Shown piece by piece: positions 43,409 through 52,827 of a stretch of DNA of 64,000 nt. The notes beneath the pieces are model-generated. The model saw only the letters and a list, made by a program, of their open reading frames with translations. It did no database searches and had not been told where the DNA came from. The stretch covers positions 1 to 64,000 of the forward strand of contig CAMAXW010000004.1 of NCBI GenBank assembly GCA_945862315.1, given 5' to 3'. This stretch comes from Klebsiella pneumoniae. GTDB taxonomy: Bacteria > Pseudomonadota > Gammaproteobacteria > Ga0077536. Numbering within the stretch: the stretch's first letter is position 1; each line of letters opens with the position of its first letter. The position numbers and the translations under genes are program-made.

Positions 43409-43424
43409 TTGGCATGGGTTTCGC
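43409..43424 (+). promoter_or_regulatory. Possible sigma-54 promoter of the flgB operon
   Basis: TTGGCATGGGTTTCGC matches TTGGCACG-N4-TTGC with GG and GC separated by the required ten bases and two mismatches. It is about 38 bases before the flgB ATG. Sigma-54 control of flgB is usual in gammaproteobacteria with polar flagella. Confidence 0.45.
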
Positions 43425-43461
43425 ATTAAAGCCTGCAACGACAAAGACAGAAGGGGGCTGC

Positions 43462-43863
43462 ATGTTTAATCTCGATACCGCTCTGGGCATTCACCCGCAG
43501 GCAGCGCTACTGCGTGCCCAGCGGGCTGAGCTTATTGCCGGCAACTTGGCCAATGCAGATACCCCTAACTATCAGGCGCGTGATTTCGATTTCAACGCGG
43601 CCCTAGAACAAGCCATCGGCGGCAACGACACCGAACTGCGCGCCACGGGTACGCAAATGGCTGGCCACGTGATGGGTGATACGACGCTGGATGGTATTGA
43701 CCTCCAGTATCGGACCCCAACGCAAGCATCGCTGGACCAGAATTCAGTGGATGTGCAAGGCGAACGTTCACGCTTTTTGGACAACGCCATGCGCTATCAA
43801 GCCAGTGTGCGTTTTATCGAAGGTAGCCTCAGCGGTTTGCTGAGCGCCATTCGGGGAGAATAA
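43462..43863 (+). CDS. flgB: Flagellar rod protein FlgB
   Basis: The 133-residue proximal rod protein starts MFNLDTALGIHPQAALLRAQRAELIAGNLANADTPNYQARDF, typical FlgB with the rod/hook ANAxTPxYxARD signature. Start ATG 43462 follows a GGGGG ribosome site. It heads the operon flgBCDEFGHIJKL. Confidence 0.95.
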   Translation: MFNLDTALGIHPQAALLRAQRAELIAGNLANADTPNYQARDFDFNAALEQAIGGNDTELRATGTQMAGHVMGDTTLDGIDLQYRTPTQASLDQNSVDVQGERSRFLDNAMRYQASVRFIEGSLSGLLSAIRGE

Positions 43864-43865
43864 AT

Positions 43866-44285
43866 ATGTCACTTTTTAGTGTGATGAATACGGCGAGTAC
43901 CGCCCTAGCTGCGCAAAGCCTGCGCTTGAACACCACCGCCAGCAATCTGGCCAACGCCAACACCACGAGCAGCAGCATCAACACCACCTATCGGTCGCGC
44001 CAACCGGTGTTTGCACCGTTGTTCGACGAACTTTCTGACAGTAGCGATGATGCGGTAATCGGCGTTGAGGTACAGGGCATCGTGGAGAGTCAGGCGCCGT
44101 TGCGTCGTGAATACCAACCCGGTAGCCCGATGGCCGACAGCGAGGGTTATGTGTTTATGTCGAACGTCAATGTGATCGAGGAAATGGCGAATATGATTTC
44201 CGCCTCGCGCAGCTATCAAACCAATATCGAAATCATGGAAGCGTCGAAGCAAATGCTGACGCGAACCCTGGCGATCGGCCAGTAG
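43866..44285 (+). CDS. flgC: Flagellar rod protein FlgC
   Basis: The 139-residue proximal rod protein has the N-terminal SNLANANTTSSS rod motif and the conserved C-terminal NVNVIEEMANMISASRSYQTNIEIMEASKQM. It starts two bases after flgB. Confidence 0.95.
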   Translation: MSLFSVMNTASTALAAQSLRLNTTASNLANANTTSSSINTTYRSRQPVFAPLFDELSDSSDDAVIGVEVQGIVESQAPLRREYQPGSPMADSEGYVFMSNVNVIEEMANMISASRSYQTNIEIMEASKQMLTRTLAIGQ

Positions 44286-44299
44286 TAAGGAATAAGCAA

Positions 44300-44980
44300 A
44301 TGGCAGATTCAATCAATGGACTACCGCCCGGCCTCGACGCGCTCAGCAGTGCGCGTCTGCAGACCGCGGATAAGAAAGCCAAGACCCTAGGCCAAGATGA
44401 ATTTCTGAAGCTGATGGTCGCCCAGATGAACAATCAGGACCCCATGAAGCCCATGGACGGCGGCCAGTTTTTGAGCCAGATGGCGCAGTTTGGGACGGTG
44501 ACCGGGGTCAACGATTTACAAAAATCATTCACCAGCTTGGCCACGTCTCTGCAGTCCAACCAAGCTTTACAGGCGTCCACCATGGTGGGCCGGCAAGTGC
44601 TGGTGGCAGGCGACAAACTCAATTTGGCAGACGGCAGCAATCCCGTCTTTGGGGTCGAACTGCAAAAGGCCGCCAGCCAAGTCAATGTGGCTATCACCGA
44701 TAGCGCGGGGCAGGTGGTGCGCAATTTGTCGCTGGGCCAGACCGATGCCGGCATTCAGGACTTGGCGTGGGATGGACTGGACGTGCAGGGCAATCGCCTG
44801 CCGGCGGGCCAATACACCCTGAAGGTCGACGCCACAATTGATAACAAGATTGAGGCGGGCACCTCGCTCGTCCGAGTGCCGGTAGAGAGCGTCACCTTAC
44901 CGCGCAACGGGCAAGCCCCAATGCTAAACCTAGCTGAATACGGTTCATTGAGCATGGATGCCGTCCGCCGCGTTTTCTAA
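44300..44980 (+). CDS. flgD: Flagellar hook-assembly scaffold FlgD
   Basis: The 226-residue hook-capping protein has LGQDEFLKLMVAQMNNQDPMKPMDGGQFLSQMAQF near the N-terminus and an FlgD Ig-like/tudor part at the C-terminus (IQDLAWDGLDVQGNRLPAGQYTLKV). It is discarded after hook completion. Ribosome site AAGGAATAAG. Confidence 0.95.
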   Translation: MADSINGLPPGLDALSSARLQTADKKAKTLGQDEFLKLMVAQMNNQDPMKPMDGGQFLSQMAQFGTVTGVNDLQKSFTSLATSLQSNQALQASTMVGRQVLVAGDKLNLADGSNPVFGVELQKAASQVNVAITDSAGQVVRNLSLGQTDAGIQDLAWDGLDVQGNRLPAGQYTLKVDATIDNKIEAGTSLVRVPVESVTLPRNGQAPMLNLAEYGSLSMDAVRRVF

Positions 44981-45028
44981 GCGCGACGCATCCTCACCAC
45001 GCATTCCCATTTACCAGGAGAACATATT

Positions 45029-46240
45029 ATGTCGTTTCAATCTGCCATCAGCGGCATGCGTGCCGCCTCGACCGACCTCAGCACCATTGGCAACAACGTT
45101 GCCAACGCCAACACCACGGCTTTCAAAGCCTCCCGTGCGGAATTTGCCGATGTCTTTGCAACCACCAGTGCCGGGGTGGCGGCTACCGCCACGGGGCAGG
45201 GCGTTAACACCGCCAAAGTGGCCCAACAATTTACCCAAGGCAATATCACCTTCACCGACAACGGCTTGGATTTAGCCATCAGCGGTAACGGATTTTTTGT
45301 CGTGGATGCGCAGGGTGAGCAGCTCTACTCCCGCGATGGATCCTTTGGTCTGGACCGCGAAGGCTACATGGTGAATGGCAATGGCCAGCGCTTAAAAGCC
45401 TTTACCGCTGACAGCACGGGGGGTGTTTCTGGTGCGCTCGGAACCTTGCGGGTCACCAATGCCAACACCGCACCTAAGGCCACCACCAATGTGGGCTTCG
45501 GCGCTAATCTTGACTCGGAAGACACCCCACCGCTGGTCACACCGTTCGACGCCAATAACAATGCCACTTTCAACAGCACGACCGCCACCACGGTTTACGA
45601 TTCTTTAGGTGGTTCCCACCTGCTGCAGCTTTATTTTGTGAACACCGGGTCCGGCACCTGGGATACCAATTCGCAGATCGATGGCGCTTCGGTCGGCCCC
45701 GCCAACCCGCTCGCCTTCAATACCTCGGGTGCCTTATCGGTGCCGGCCGGTGGTGCTATCACCTTGCCGGCGTTTACCCCCGTTGGTGGCGGTGATCCGC
45801 TCAACGTGACGATCAACGTTAGCGAAATGACCCAGTACGGCGCGCCGTTTGCGGTGAATCGCATCACCCAAGATGGCTACACGACGGGCCGTTTGGCGGG
45901 GGTGGATATCGACAAGCAGGGGATGGTTTTCGCGCGCTTCACCAATGGCCAATCGACGGTGCAGGGTCAGGTTGCGCTGGCCAATTTCGCGAATTCTCAG
46001 GGCCTGCGCTCCTTGGGCAACAATAATTGGGCCGAGTCTTTTGAGTCTGGGGCGGCGTTGGTGGGTTCGCCGGCAACGGGCAGCTTCGGGCAAATTCAAT
46101 CTGGGGCACTCGAAGACGCCAATATCGACCTCTCGCAAGAGCTCGTCAATTTGATCGTCGCACAGCGCAATTTCCAGGCGAATACACAAGTTATTCAGGC
46201 CGAAAGCGCCGTTACCCAAGCCATCCTGCAAATTTCTTAA
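45029..46240 (+). CDS. flgE: Flagellar hook protein FlgE
   Basis: The 403-residue hook subunit has the rod/hook N-terminus ([43 protein letters not shown]) and C-terminus ([28 protein letters not shown]). The middle is a FlgE-type D2 domain. Upstream AGGAG ribosome site. Confidence 0.95.
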   Translation: MSFQSAISGMRAASTDLSTIGNNVANANTTAFKASRAEFADVFATTSAGVAATATGQGVNTAKVAQQFTQGNITFTDNGLDLAISGNGFFVVDAQGEQLYSRDGSFGLDREGYMVNGNGQRLKAFTADSTGGVSGALGTLRVTNANTAPKATTNVGFGANLDSEDTPPLVTPFDANNNATFNSTTATTVYDSLGGSHLLQLYFVNTGSGTWDTNSQIDGASVGPANPLAFNTSGALSVPAGGAITLPAFTPVGGGDPLNVTINVSEMTQYGAPFAVNRITQDGYTTGRLAGVDIDKQGMVFARFTNGQSTVQGQVALANFANSQGLRSLGNNNWAESFESGAALVGSPATGSFGQIQSGALEDANIDLSQELVNLIVAQRNFQANTQVIQAESAVTQAILQIS

Positions 46241-46265
46241 CGAGCTCTGAGCCGGAGTTATTGCC

Positions 46266-47003
46266 ATGGACCGTATGATTTTTCTTGCCATGAATGCCGC
46301 CCGTCAGATGATGAACGGGCAGGCGCAGGCCGCGAACAATCTGGCCAATGCGAGCACCACCGGCTTCAAGGCGGATCTCGAGGCCTATCGTTCAATGCCC
46401 TTGTTTGGCGATGGAGAACCCACGCGGGTGTTCTCCATGGCCGAGCGTCCGGGCGTGGATTTCAGCGCCGGCTCGCTCGAGCAAACGGGCAACAACCTCG
46501 ATGTGGCCATCAACGGCGAGGGCTTCATCGCCGTGCGTACGGCCGACGGCAAAGAGGCCTACACCCGTGCCGGCGCATTGCATCTCGATGCGGCAGGGCA
46601 ACTGATGACCGCGCACGGCGAGCAGGTCTTGGGCAACGGCGGTCCCATTGCGCTGCCGCCGTTGAACAGTGTGCTCATCGGCAATGACGGCACGATTTCC
46701 ATGCGACCGCTGGGGCAAGACGCCAACACGCTGGCCCAGGTAGACCGCATCAAATTAGTGAAGCCCAACGTCACCGATTTGATCAAAGGTAGCGACGGCC
46801 TGTTTCGTTTGAAAACTGGCCTAGAGGCGCCTATCGATGCCACGGTCGGGGTGGTCAGTGGTGCGCTAGAGCACAGCAACGTGAACCCCGTGGCAGAAAT
46901 GATTTCGATGATTGAGACCTCACGCCAGTACGAATTGGCCGTCAAGGCAATGAGCACCGCGCAAACGATCGACGCCGACGGCGCGCGCCTGCTGCGCTTG
47001 TAA
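46266..47003 (+). CDS. flgF: Flagellar rod protein FlgF
   Basis: The 245-residue proximal rod protein begins MDRMIFLAMNAARQMMNGQAQAANNLANASTTGFKADLEAY and ends SNVNPVAEMISMIETSRQYELAVKAM. Order and length match FlgF; it precedes flgG. Confidence 0.94.
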   Translation: MDRMIFLAMNAARQMMNGQAQAANNLANASTTGFKADLEAYRSMPLFGDGEPTRVFSMAERPGVDFSAGSLEQTGNNLDVAINGEGFIAVRTADGKEAYTRAGALHLDAAGQLMTAHGEQVLGNGGPIALPPLNSVLIGNDGTISMRPLGQDANTLAQVDRIKLVKPNVTDLIKGSDGLFRLKTGLEAPIDATVGVVSGALEHSNVNPVAEMISMIETSRQYELAVKAMSTAQTIDADGARLLRL

Positions 47004-47039
47004 GCCTAACGCTCGCAACGGATAACTTGGAGAATTTCG

Positions 47040-47825
47040 ATGGCATCTGCATTACATATCTCGCGTAGCGGTCTCGACGCCCAGCAAACTCGGCTGGCGG
47101 TCGTTTCTAACAATCTGGCCAACGTCAGCACCACTGCCTTTAAGAAAGGGCGGCCGGTGTTTGAAGACTTGCTCTACCAAACGGTTAGCCAGCCGGGTGC
47201 CAATTCTTCACAGAACACCGAACTACCTTCTGGCTTGATGTTGGGCTTGGGCGTGCGCACGGTGGCCACCGGCAAAATTTTTACCCAAGGCACGCTGAGC
47301 CAGACCGATAACTCGCTGGATATGGGCATTCAGGGCCGTGGGTTTTTTCAGATTTTGATGCCCGATGGTTCGACGGCCTACACCCGCGATGGCACGTTCT
47401 CCATGAACTCGCAGGGGCAGATGGTGACCTCCTCCGGCTACACGCTGGACCCCGCAATCACCATCCCGGCGGAAATGCAAAGTTTGACCATTGGCTCGGA
47501 TGGCACGGTAACTGCTCTAACTGCTGGCAGTACCACCCCCACGCAGATCGGCTCGGTGCTGTTGTCGGATTTTATCAATCCGCAGGGTTTGCAGCCGGTG
47601 GGGCAGAACCTCTACACCGAGACGGTTTCCAGCGGCAGCCCCACGCAGGGCACGCCCGGACTAAACGGTTTAGGCACGCTGGTGCAGGGCAGTGTAGAGA
47701 CCTCTAACGTTAATGCGGTAGAGGAATTGGTGAACATGATCGAGACCCAGCGCTCTTACGAAATGAACTCCAAGGCCATTAAGACCGAGGACGAAATGCT
47801 GCAGTTCATCACGCAGACGCTATAA
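47040..47825 (+). CDS. flgG: Flagellar distal rod protein FlgG
   Basis: The 261-residue distal rod subunit begins with the standard SRSGLDAQQTRLAVVSNNLANVSTTAFKKGRPVFEDLLYQT and ends SNVNAVEELVNMIETQRSYEMNSKAIKTEDEML. Confidence 0.96.
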   Translation: MASALHISRSGLDAQQTRLAVVSNNLANVSTTAFKKGRPVFEDLLYQTVSQPGANSSQNTELPSGLMLGLGVRTVATGKIFTQGTLSQTDNSLDMGIQGRGFFQILMPDGSTAYTRDGTFSMNSQGQMVTSSGYTLDPAITIPAEMQSLTIGSDGTVTALTAGSTTPTQIGSVLLSDFINPQGLQPVGQNLYTETVSSGSPTQGTPGLNGLGTLVQGSVETSNVNAVEELVNMIETQRSYEMNSKAIKTEDEMLQFITQTL

Positions 47826-47866
47826 GTCGCACTAAGTCGAAGTCACGAAACGAGGCCGGCACGCAA

Positions 47867-48640
47867 ATGAAGCAACGTCAAAAACCCACCGTCATCCAGT
47901 CACGCAGCGCTGCGTGTGACGGTTTTCCGCGCTGGTCCGGGCTCGCGTTGCTGGCGTTGGCGTTGTCTGGCTGTAACACCACGCCGGTGCGCGATCCGGA
48001 ATTTGCCGCCAGCCTGCCAGCTCCTCTAGAAGTGCCGCAGGCGCGCCAAGCGGCTAGCGGGGCTATTTTTCAATCTGGCTACGATGTGGTGTTGTTTGAG
48101 GACAGCCGGGCGCGGCGTATCGGCGACATCCTGACCATTCGTCTGATTGAAGTGACCAATGCCTCCAAGTCGCAGTCCAACGATATCAGCCGCGACAGCG
48201 CGACCAATATCGCTAACCCCACGATTTTGGGCGCCAATCCCGCCTTTGCGCTGCCGGGCTTGCTGCCGCTGGTCGCGACCGCGGCCTCGGGCGACAACAC
48301 CTTGGAAACTTCGCTCGCCTCTAACAGTACTTTTAAAGGCCAGAGCGGCACCGCGCAAACCAACAAACTCACCGGCGATATTTCCGTCACCATTGCTGAT
48401 GTGCTGCCCAACGGCAATTTGCTGGTGCGTGGCGAGAAACGCCTTAATCTCAATTCTGGCAACGAATACGTGAAGATTTCCGGCATCGTGCGGCCCTTGG
48501 ATGTGGCGGCTAACAATGTGGTGCCGTCTAGCAAAGTGGCCGACGCCACCATCATGTACAACGGCGACGGCGCAGAAGCCGATGCGGGCAAGATGGGGTG
48601 GCTGTCTCGCTTCTTCGTCAGCGCTCTGTTCCCTTTCTAG
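47867..48640 (+). CDS. flgH: Flagellar L-ring lipoprotein FlgH
   Basis: The 257-residue protein has a lipobox (LALALSGCNTTPV; mature N-terminus at Cys) and the FlgH body: YDVVLFEDSRARRIGDILTIRLIEVTNASKSQ, ...VTIADVLPNGNLLVRGEKRLNLNSGNEYVKISGIVRP. It forms the outer-membrane bushing. The leader from 47867 is longer than usual; a later start is possible. Confidence 0.95.
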   Translation: MKQRQKPTVIQSRSAACDGFPRWSGLALLALALSGCNTTPVRDPEFAASLPAPLEVPQARQAASGAIFQSGYDVVLFEDSRARRIGDILTIRLIEVTNASKSQSNDISRDSATNIANPTILGANPAFALPGLLPLVATAASGDNTLETSLASNSTFKGQSGTAQTNKLTGDISVTIADVLPNGNLLVRGEKRLNLNSGNEYVKISGIVRPLDVAANNVVPSSKVADATIMYNGDGAEADAGKMGWLSRFFVSALFPF

Positions 48641-48661
48641 ACCAGCAGCGAGTCCTAAAAT

Positions 48662-49771
48662 ATGTCACGTTTTCTAGCAGTTTTTTTGACGATAAGCGCA
48701 GCCCTGCTGCCGTTAGCGACGGCCCATGCTGAGCGGGTGAAAGACCTGGCGGCCATAGCAGGTGTGCGTGAGAACCAACTGGTGGGCTATGGGTTAGTCG
48801 TGGGCTTGGATGGTACCGGCGACCAAACCTCACAAACGCCGTTCACCGTTCAAACGGTGCGCAATATGCTGTTGCAAATGGGCGTGACCACGCCCGAAGG
48901 CGCCAACCCGCAGTTGAAAAACGTTGCCGCGGTGATGGTCCACGCCATGCTGCCGCCGTTCGCAAAACCGGGTAACACCATCGACATCACGGTTTCCTCC
49001 ATGGGTAACGCCAAGAGCCTGCGCGGCGGTAGCCTTATCATGACGCCGCTCAAAGGTGCCGATGGCAGCATTTACGCGATGGCGCAAGGCAACCTGGTAG
49101 TGGGTGGCTTTGGCGCGCAAACCAAGGATGGTTCGAGCATCTCGGTCAATATTCCCAGCGTGGGCCGGGTGCCCAATGGCGCCACGGTAGAACGCGAAGT
49201 CATTACGCCGTTTCTGACCGAGCGTGCGTTGACCCTCAATCTGCATGCACCAGATTTCACCACGGCCACTCGCATGGCACGCGCCATCGACGGGGTGCTG
49301 GGGGCGGGTGCTGCCCAAGCGCTAGACGCATCCTCCGTGCGGGTGGCGACACCGGCCAACGGCGAACAACGCGCCTCGTTTATGTCCATCGTTGAAAACA
49401 TCGAATTGGCGCCGGGCGAAGCCTCGGCGCGGGTCATCGTCAATTCGCGCACGGGTACGGTGGTGATTGGTCAGAAGGTGCAGGTCAGCGCGGCCGCCGT
49501 CACGCACGGTAGCCTAACGGTGTCTATCAGCAGTCAGCCCATCGTTAGCCAGCCGGGTGCGTTGTCGGGTGGGACGACTGCCGTGGTCCCTCGCTCACAA
49601 CTGGATGTCACCCAGGAAAAAAACAAAATGTTCCTGTTTGCGCCAGGTGTTTCGCTTAACGATATTGTTGAGGCGGTCAACCGAGTGGGTGCGGCGCCGG
49701 GTGATCTCGTGGCGATACTCGAGGCGCTCAAGCAAGCCGGCGCGCTCCGTGCGGAACTCATCATCATTTAA
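48662..49771 (+). CDS. flgI: Flagellar P-ring protein FlgI
   Basis: The 369-residue protein has a signal peptide and canonical sequence: [31 protein letters not shown] and the C-terminal [39 protein letters not shown]. FlgA (41.8 kb) would assist its assembly. Confidence 0.97.
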   Translation: MSRFLAVFLTISAALLPLATAHAERVKDLAAIAGVRENQLVGYGLVVGLDGTGDQTSQTPFTVQTVRNMLLQMGVTTPEGANPQLKNVAAVMVHAMLPPFAKPGNTIDITVSSMGNAKSLRGGSLIMTPLKGADGSIYAMAQGNLVVGGFGAQTKDGSSISVNIPSVGRVPNGATVEREVITPFLTERALTLNLHAPDFTTATRMARAIDGVLGAGAAQALDASSVRVATPANGEQRASFMSIVENIELAPGEASARVIVNSRTGTVVIGQKVQVSAAAVTHGSLTVSISSQPIVSQPGALSGGTTAVVPRSQLDVTQEKNKMFLFAPGVSLNDIVEAVNRVGAAPGDLVAILEALKQAGALRAELIII

Positions 49772-49791
49772 GTCTGGCCGCGCGCGGTGGC

Positions 49792-49890
49792 CTTGCCGCG
49801 CGAGGATGCTTTGACCTAGTTGAGGCGGCAAGCAGCGGCAAGCACTTGCCGCAGTCTGCCAGCCACTGCCGCAACAACGTCTCTTGCCGC
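49792..49890. repeat. CTTGCCGC octamers in both orientations before flgJ
   Basis: CTTGCCGC at 49792, 49845 and 49883, and its complement at 49825 and 49835; the pair 49835-49852 forms a palindrome with a two-base centre. Same octamer as before flgB. All lie between flgI and flgJ, a 214-base spacer that otherwise shows nothing. Confidence 0.65.
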
Positions 49891-49985
49891 GCGCCAAACC
49901 GGCCGTTTACCGGCTAAAACCCAGTCTAATCGCCGTTGGCATCCTGTGTGCATTGTCCTTTGCAAAGCACAGCAACGGATCCGCA

Positions 49986-50933
49986 ATGAACTCTGCCCCC
50001 AACAACATTAGCCAAATCGACACCTCGCGTTTCGCGGGTTTGCGCGTTCAAGCTAAGAGCGATCCCGACGCCGCCCTCAAAAAAGTGGCGCGAGAATTTG
50101 AGGGCATGTTCGTGCAAATGATGCTCAAGGCGGCGCGTCAGGCGAGCCCTGAAGGCGGCTTGCTGGACAGCAACGAAACCCAAATGTACCAAGGGATGTT
50201 TGATGATCAGGTGGCGCTGACCATGGGGCAGAAGGGCAATCTGGGGATTGAAGCGATGTTGCGTCAGCAGTTCTCCAAAACCTTGCCACACCCCGCCGAT
50301 GCCACGGGTCATGGCATGCAGCTGCCCCCGCGCCAAGATTTCCCCACGCCGGTCATGCCCTACGGAATGGGCGCTGAGGTGGCCTCGGGCGATGCGGGGT
50401 TGAGTCCTTGGCATGATCATTCCTCTGCCAACACCGCGCCGGCAGACGCGGCAGCACTGGATGAGCGACGGCTGCAGTTTACCAACAGCCTGCGCGAGCC
50501 CGCCGAGCGCGCCGCGGCAAAACTGGGCACCACCCCCGAGATTCTCATTGCGCAGGCCGCGCTGGAAACTGGTTGGGGCGAACACGTGATGCGGGGGCCG
50601 GATGGCCAGTCTTCTAACAATCTATTCTCGATCAAGGCGGACCGCAGTTGGGGCGGGGAAACCATTTCTCAGCGCACGCTGGAATATCTCGACGGAAATC
50701 CGGTGACGGTGAATGCCGGATTCCGATCCTACGAGGGCGTAGGGCAGGCGTTCGACGATTACGTGAACTTCATTTCTGAAAATCCGCGCTATCGGCAGGC
50801 CTTGTCCCGCGCCGCGGATCCGCGGGCGTATGTGCAGGCCTTGCAGCGCGCAGGCTATGCCACGGACCCCGATTACGCGCGCAAGATTCTGCAAATCCAT
50901 GCTCGGGTGGCGGCGTCCGCCGGTCGTGGCTAA
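49986..50933 (+). CDS. flgJ: Flagellar rod-cap and peptidoglycan hydrolase FlgJ
   Basis: The 315-residue protein has an N-terminal rod-cap domain (AREFEGMFVQMMLKAARQASPEGGLLDS) and a C-terminal glucosaminidase domain (ILIAQAALETGWGEHVM with the catalytic Glu, then SFR-like FRSYEGVGQAFDDYVNF). It opens the peptidoglycan for rod passage. I use ATG 49986 (MNSAPNNI); a longer frame from 49884 adds no recognised sequence. The linker is Pro/Asp-rich. Confidence 0.94.
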   Translation: MNSAPNNISQIDTSRFAGLRVQAKSDPDAALKKVAREFEGMFVQMMLKAARQASPEGGLLDSNETQMYQGMFDDQVALTMGQKGNLGIEAMLRQQFSKTLPHPADATGHGMQLPPRQDFPTPVMPYGMGAEVASGDAGLSPWHDHSSANTAPADAAALDERRLQFTNSLREPAERAAAKLGTTPEILIAQAALETGWGEHVMRGPDGQSSNNLFSIKADRSWGGETISQRTLEYLDGNPVTVNAGFRSYEGVGQAFDDYVNFISENPRYRQALSRAADPRAYVQALQRAGYATDPDYARKILQIHARVAASAGRG

Positions 50934-50946
50934 GGAGTAGACGATC

Positions 50947-52824
50947 ATGTCTGAAATGTTTTCGATTGGGATCTCGGCGTTGCGGTCTAATCAGAGCTTG
51001 CTGGCGACGGTTGGCCACAACATTGCCAACGCCAACACCGATGGTTACAGCCGGCAATCGGTATCCCTCGCCCAGCGCGACCCTCAATATGCGGGGGTTG
51101 GTTTTGTCGGCAAAGGGGTGGAAGTCTCCACGATTACCCGCACCGCCAGCGAGTTCTTGGTCAACAATGTGCGTTACAGCGCGTCCAGCCAGTCGCGGGC
51201 GGCGAGCTACGCGGACCTCGCCGGACAAGTCGACAATCTGCTCAGCGATGGTACGTTCTCGCCCGCCATGCAGAAATTTTTCAGCTCCTTGCAGGATGTT
51301 AACAACGACCCGGCTTCGGTCCCTGCGCGTGCGGTGTTGTTAAATTCGGCCGACAGCCTCACCGATCGCTTCCAAGATCTGCATACCCGCTTCTCGGCGC
51401 TTTCCAGCAACGTTAACGAGCGGTTGACCGCTAACGTGGACAAGCTCAATTCCTTGGCCAGTGCGCTGTCTGGACTCAACCGGGACATCGTTGGGGCGTT
51501 TGGCGCCTCGCAGGGCCAGCCACCCAATGACTTGTTGGACCAACGCGACCAATTGCTGCGGCAAATGTCGGAATTGGTCAACGTGAATGTCACGCCGGAG
51601 CAAGATGGCTCGGTGAATGTGTATATCGGTAACGGACAATTACTGGTCGCCGGGGCCCGGACGGTAAAGCTTGCGGTGACGTCGAATGCGCTGGATGGGT
51701 CGCGTAAAGAAGTTTCTATCGTTACTAGCAGCAGCACCTCGCAAATTAGCGCGTCCCTCAGCGGCGGTGAAATGGCGGGCGCACTACAATTTAGGGATCA
51801 GGTGCTAGAGCCTGCCCGCAACGCTATTGGGCGTCTGGCGGTGGTGTTGGCCGAAACGTTTAACGCCCAGCATCAAGCGGGCGTGGACCTTACCGGCACG
51901 CGCGGTGCGAATGTTTTTACCTACACTCAACCGGTGGCGAGCGGTAAGGCCACTAACGCCGGCACCCTGGCGGTGGCTATCGATCCCGCCAATCTGGCCA
52001 ACCTCAGTACCTCCGATTACAACCTGACTTTTGACGGCAGTGTCTACACCTTGGAGCGGCTCGATAACGCGACCACCCAGACGCTCACGGGGCCGGGGCC
52101 ATTCTCGGTCGAGGGACTGGTGATCACCCCCAGTGCGACGACGGCCGTGGGTGATATGTTTCAAATTCAACCCACCAAATATGCCGCGCGCTATCTCGAT
52201 GTCGCGCTCAGCGACGCACAACGCATAGCGGTGGCCAGCCCGGTCAAATCTACGGCCACGTTGGCTAATTTAGGGAGCGCCAAAATCTCTGCGCCCGCCG
52301 TGCTGGATGCGAATAACGCCGCGCTCCAAACGCCTGTGCAGTTGGTGTTTAACAGCGCCGCGACTTATCAGGTGAATGGGGTTGGGGCCTCTATTGCCTA
52401 CACCAGCGGCGCCAATATCGATATCAATGGCTGGCGGGTGCAAATTACCGATAGCCCGCGCACTGGCGATACCTTCCAAGTGGCCGCTAATACCAATGGT
52501 AAGGGTGATAACACCAACGGGCTGCGCCTGCTGGATTTGCGCTCCACGGACTTCATGGACGGCGGCACCGCAACCTATCAGGACGCTTTTAGCCGGATTT
52601 TGGGGCAAACAGGCAGCCTGACGCAGCAGGCCGAAATCAGCCGGGATTCGCTCAAGGTGCAGTTGGACAGCTCGGAGGCTGCACGCGAGCAAGTAGCAGG
52701 CGTTAACTTAGACGAGGAAGCGGCCGATTTAATGCGTTACCAGCAGTCTTACGCGGGGGCCGCGCAGGTCATTGCGGCAGCCGACGCGGCGTTTCAGATG
52801 CTCATCGCAGCGCTACGGGGATAA
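50947..52824 (+). CDS. flgK: Hook-filament junction protein FlgK
   Basis: The 625-residue HAP1 has the N-terminal MSEMFSIGISALRSNQSLLATVGHNIANANTDGYSRQ and C-terminal LDEEAADLMRYQQSYAGAAQVIAAADAAFQMLIAALRG. The middle (about 340-560) is variable, as expected. FlgN is its chaperone. Confidence 0.96.
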   Translation: MSEMFSIGISALRSNQSLLATVGHNIANANTDGYSRQSVSLAQRDPQYAGVGFVGKGVEVSTITRTASEFLVNNVRYSASSQSRAASYADLAGQVDNLLSDGTFSPAMQKFFSSLQDVNNDPASVPARAVLLNSADSLTDRFQDLHTRFSALSSNVNERLTANVDKLNSLASALSGLNRDIVGAFGASQGQPPNDLLDQRDQLLRQMSELVNVNVTPEQDGSVNVYIGNGQLLVAGARTVKLAVTSNALDGSRKEVSIVTSSSTSQISASLSGGEMAGALQFRDQVLEPARNAIGRLAVVLAETFNAQHQAGVDLTGTRGANVFTYTQPVASGKATNAGTLAVAIDPANLANLSTSDYNLTFDGSVYTLERLDNATTQTLTGPGPFSVEGLVITPSATTAVGDMFQIQPTKYAARYLDVALSDAQRIAVASPVKSTATLANLGSAKISAPAVLDANNAALQTPVQLVFNSAATYQVNGVGASIAYTSGANIDINGWRVQITDSPRTGDTFQVAANTNGKGDNTNGLRLLDLRSTDFMDGGTATYQDAFSRILGQTGSLTQQAEISRDSLKVQLDSSEAAREQVAGVNLDEEAADLMRYQQSYAGAAQVIAAADAAFQMLIAALRG

Positions 52825-52827
52825 ACC

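Larger units (their letters stand above)
42844..43461. other. Long spacer between cheV and flgB
   Basis: This 618-base region has no gene I can support. It holds one degenerate palindromic-repeat core (GGCACACCCACTTGC, 42996-43010), four CTTGCCGC copies (43277-43323) and a sigma-54-like promoter (43409-43424). The minus-strand open frames are Arg/Ala-rich and lack ribosome sites. Confidence 0.5.
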
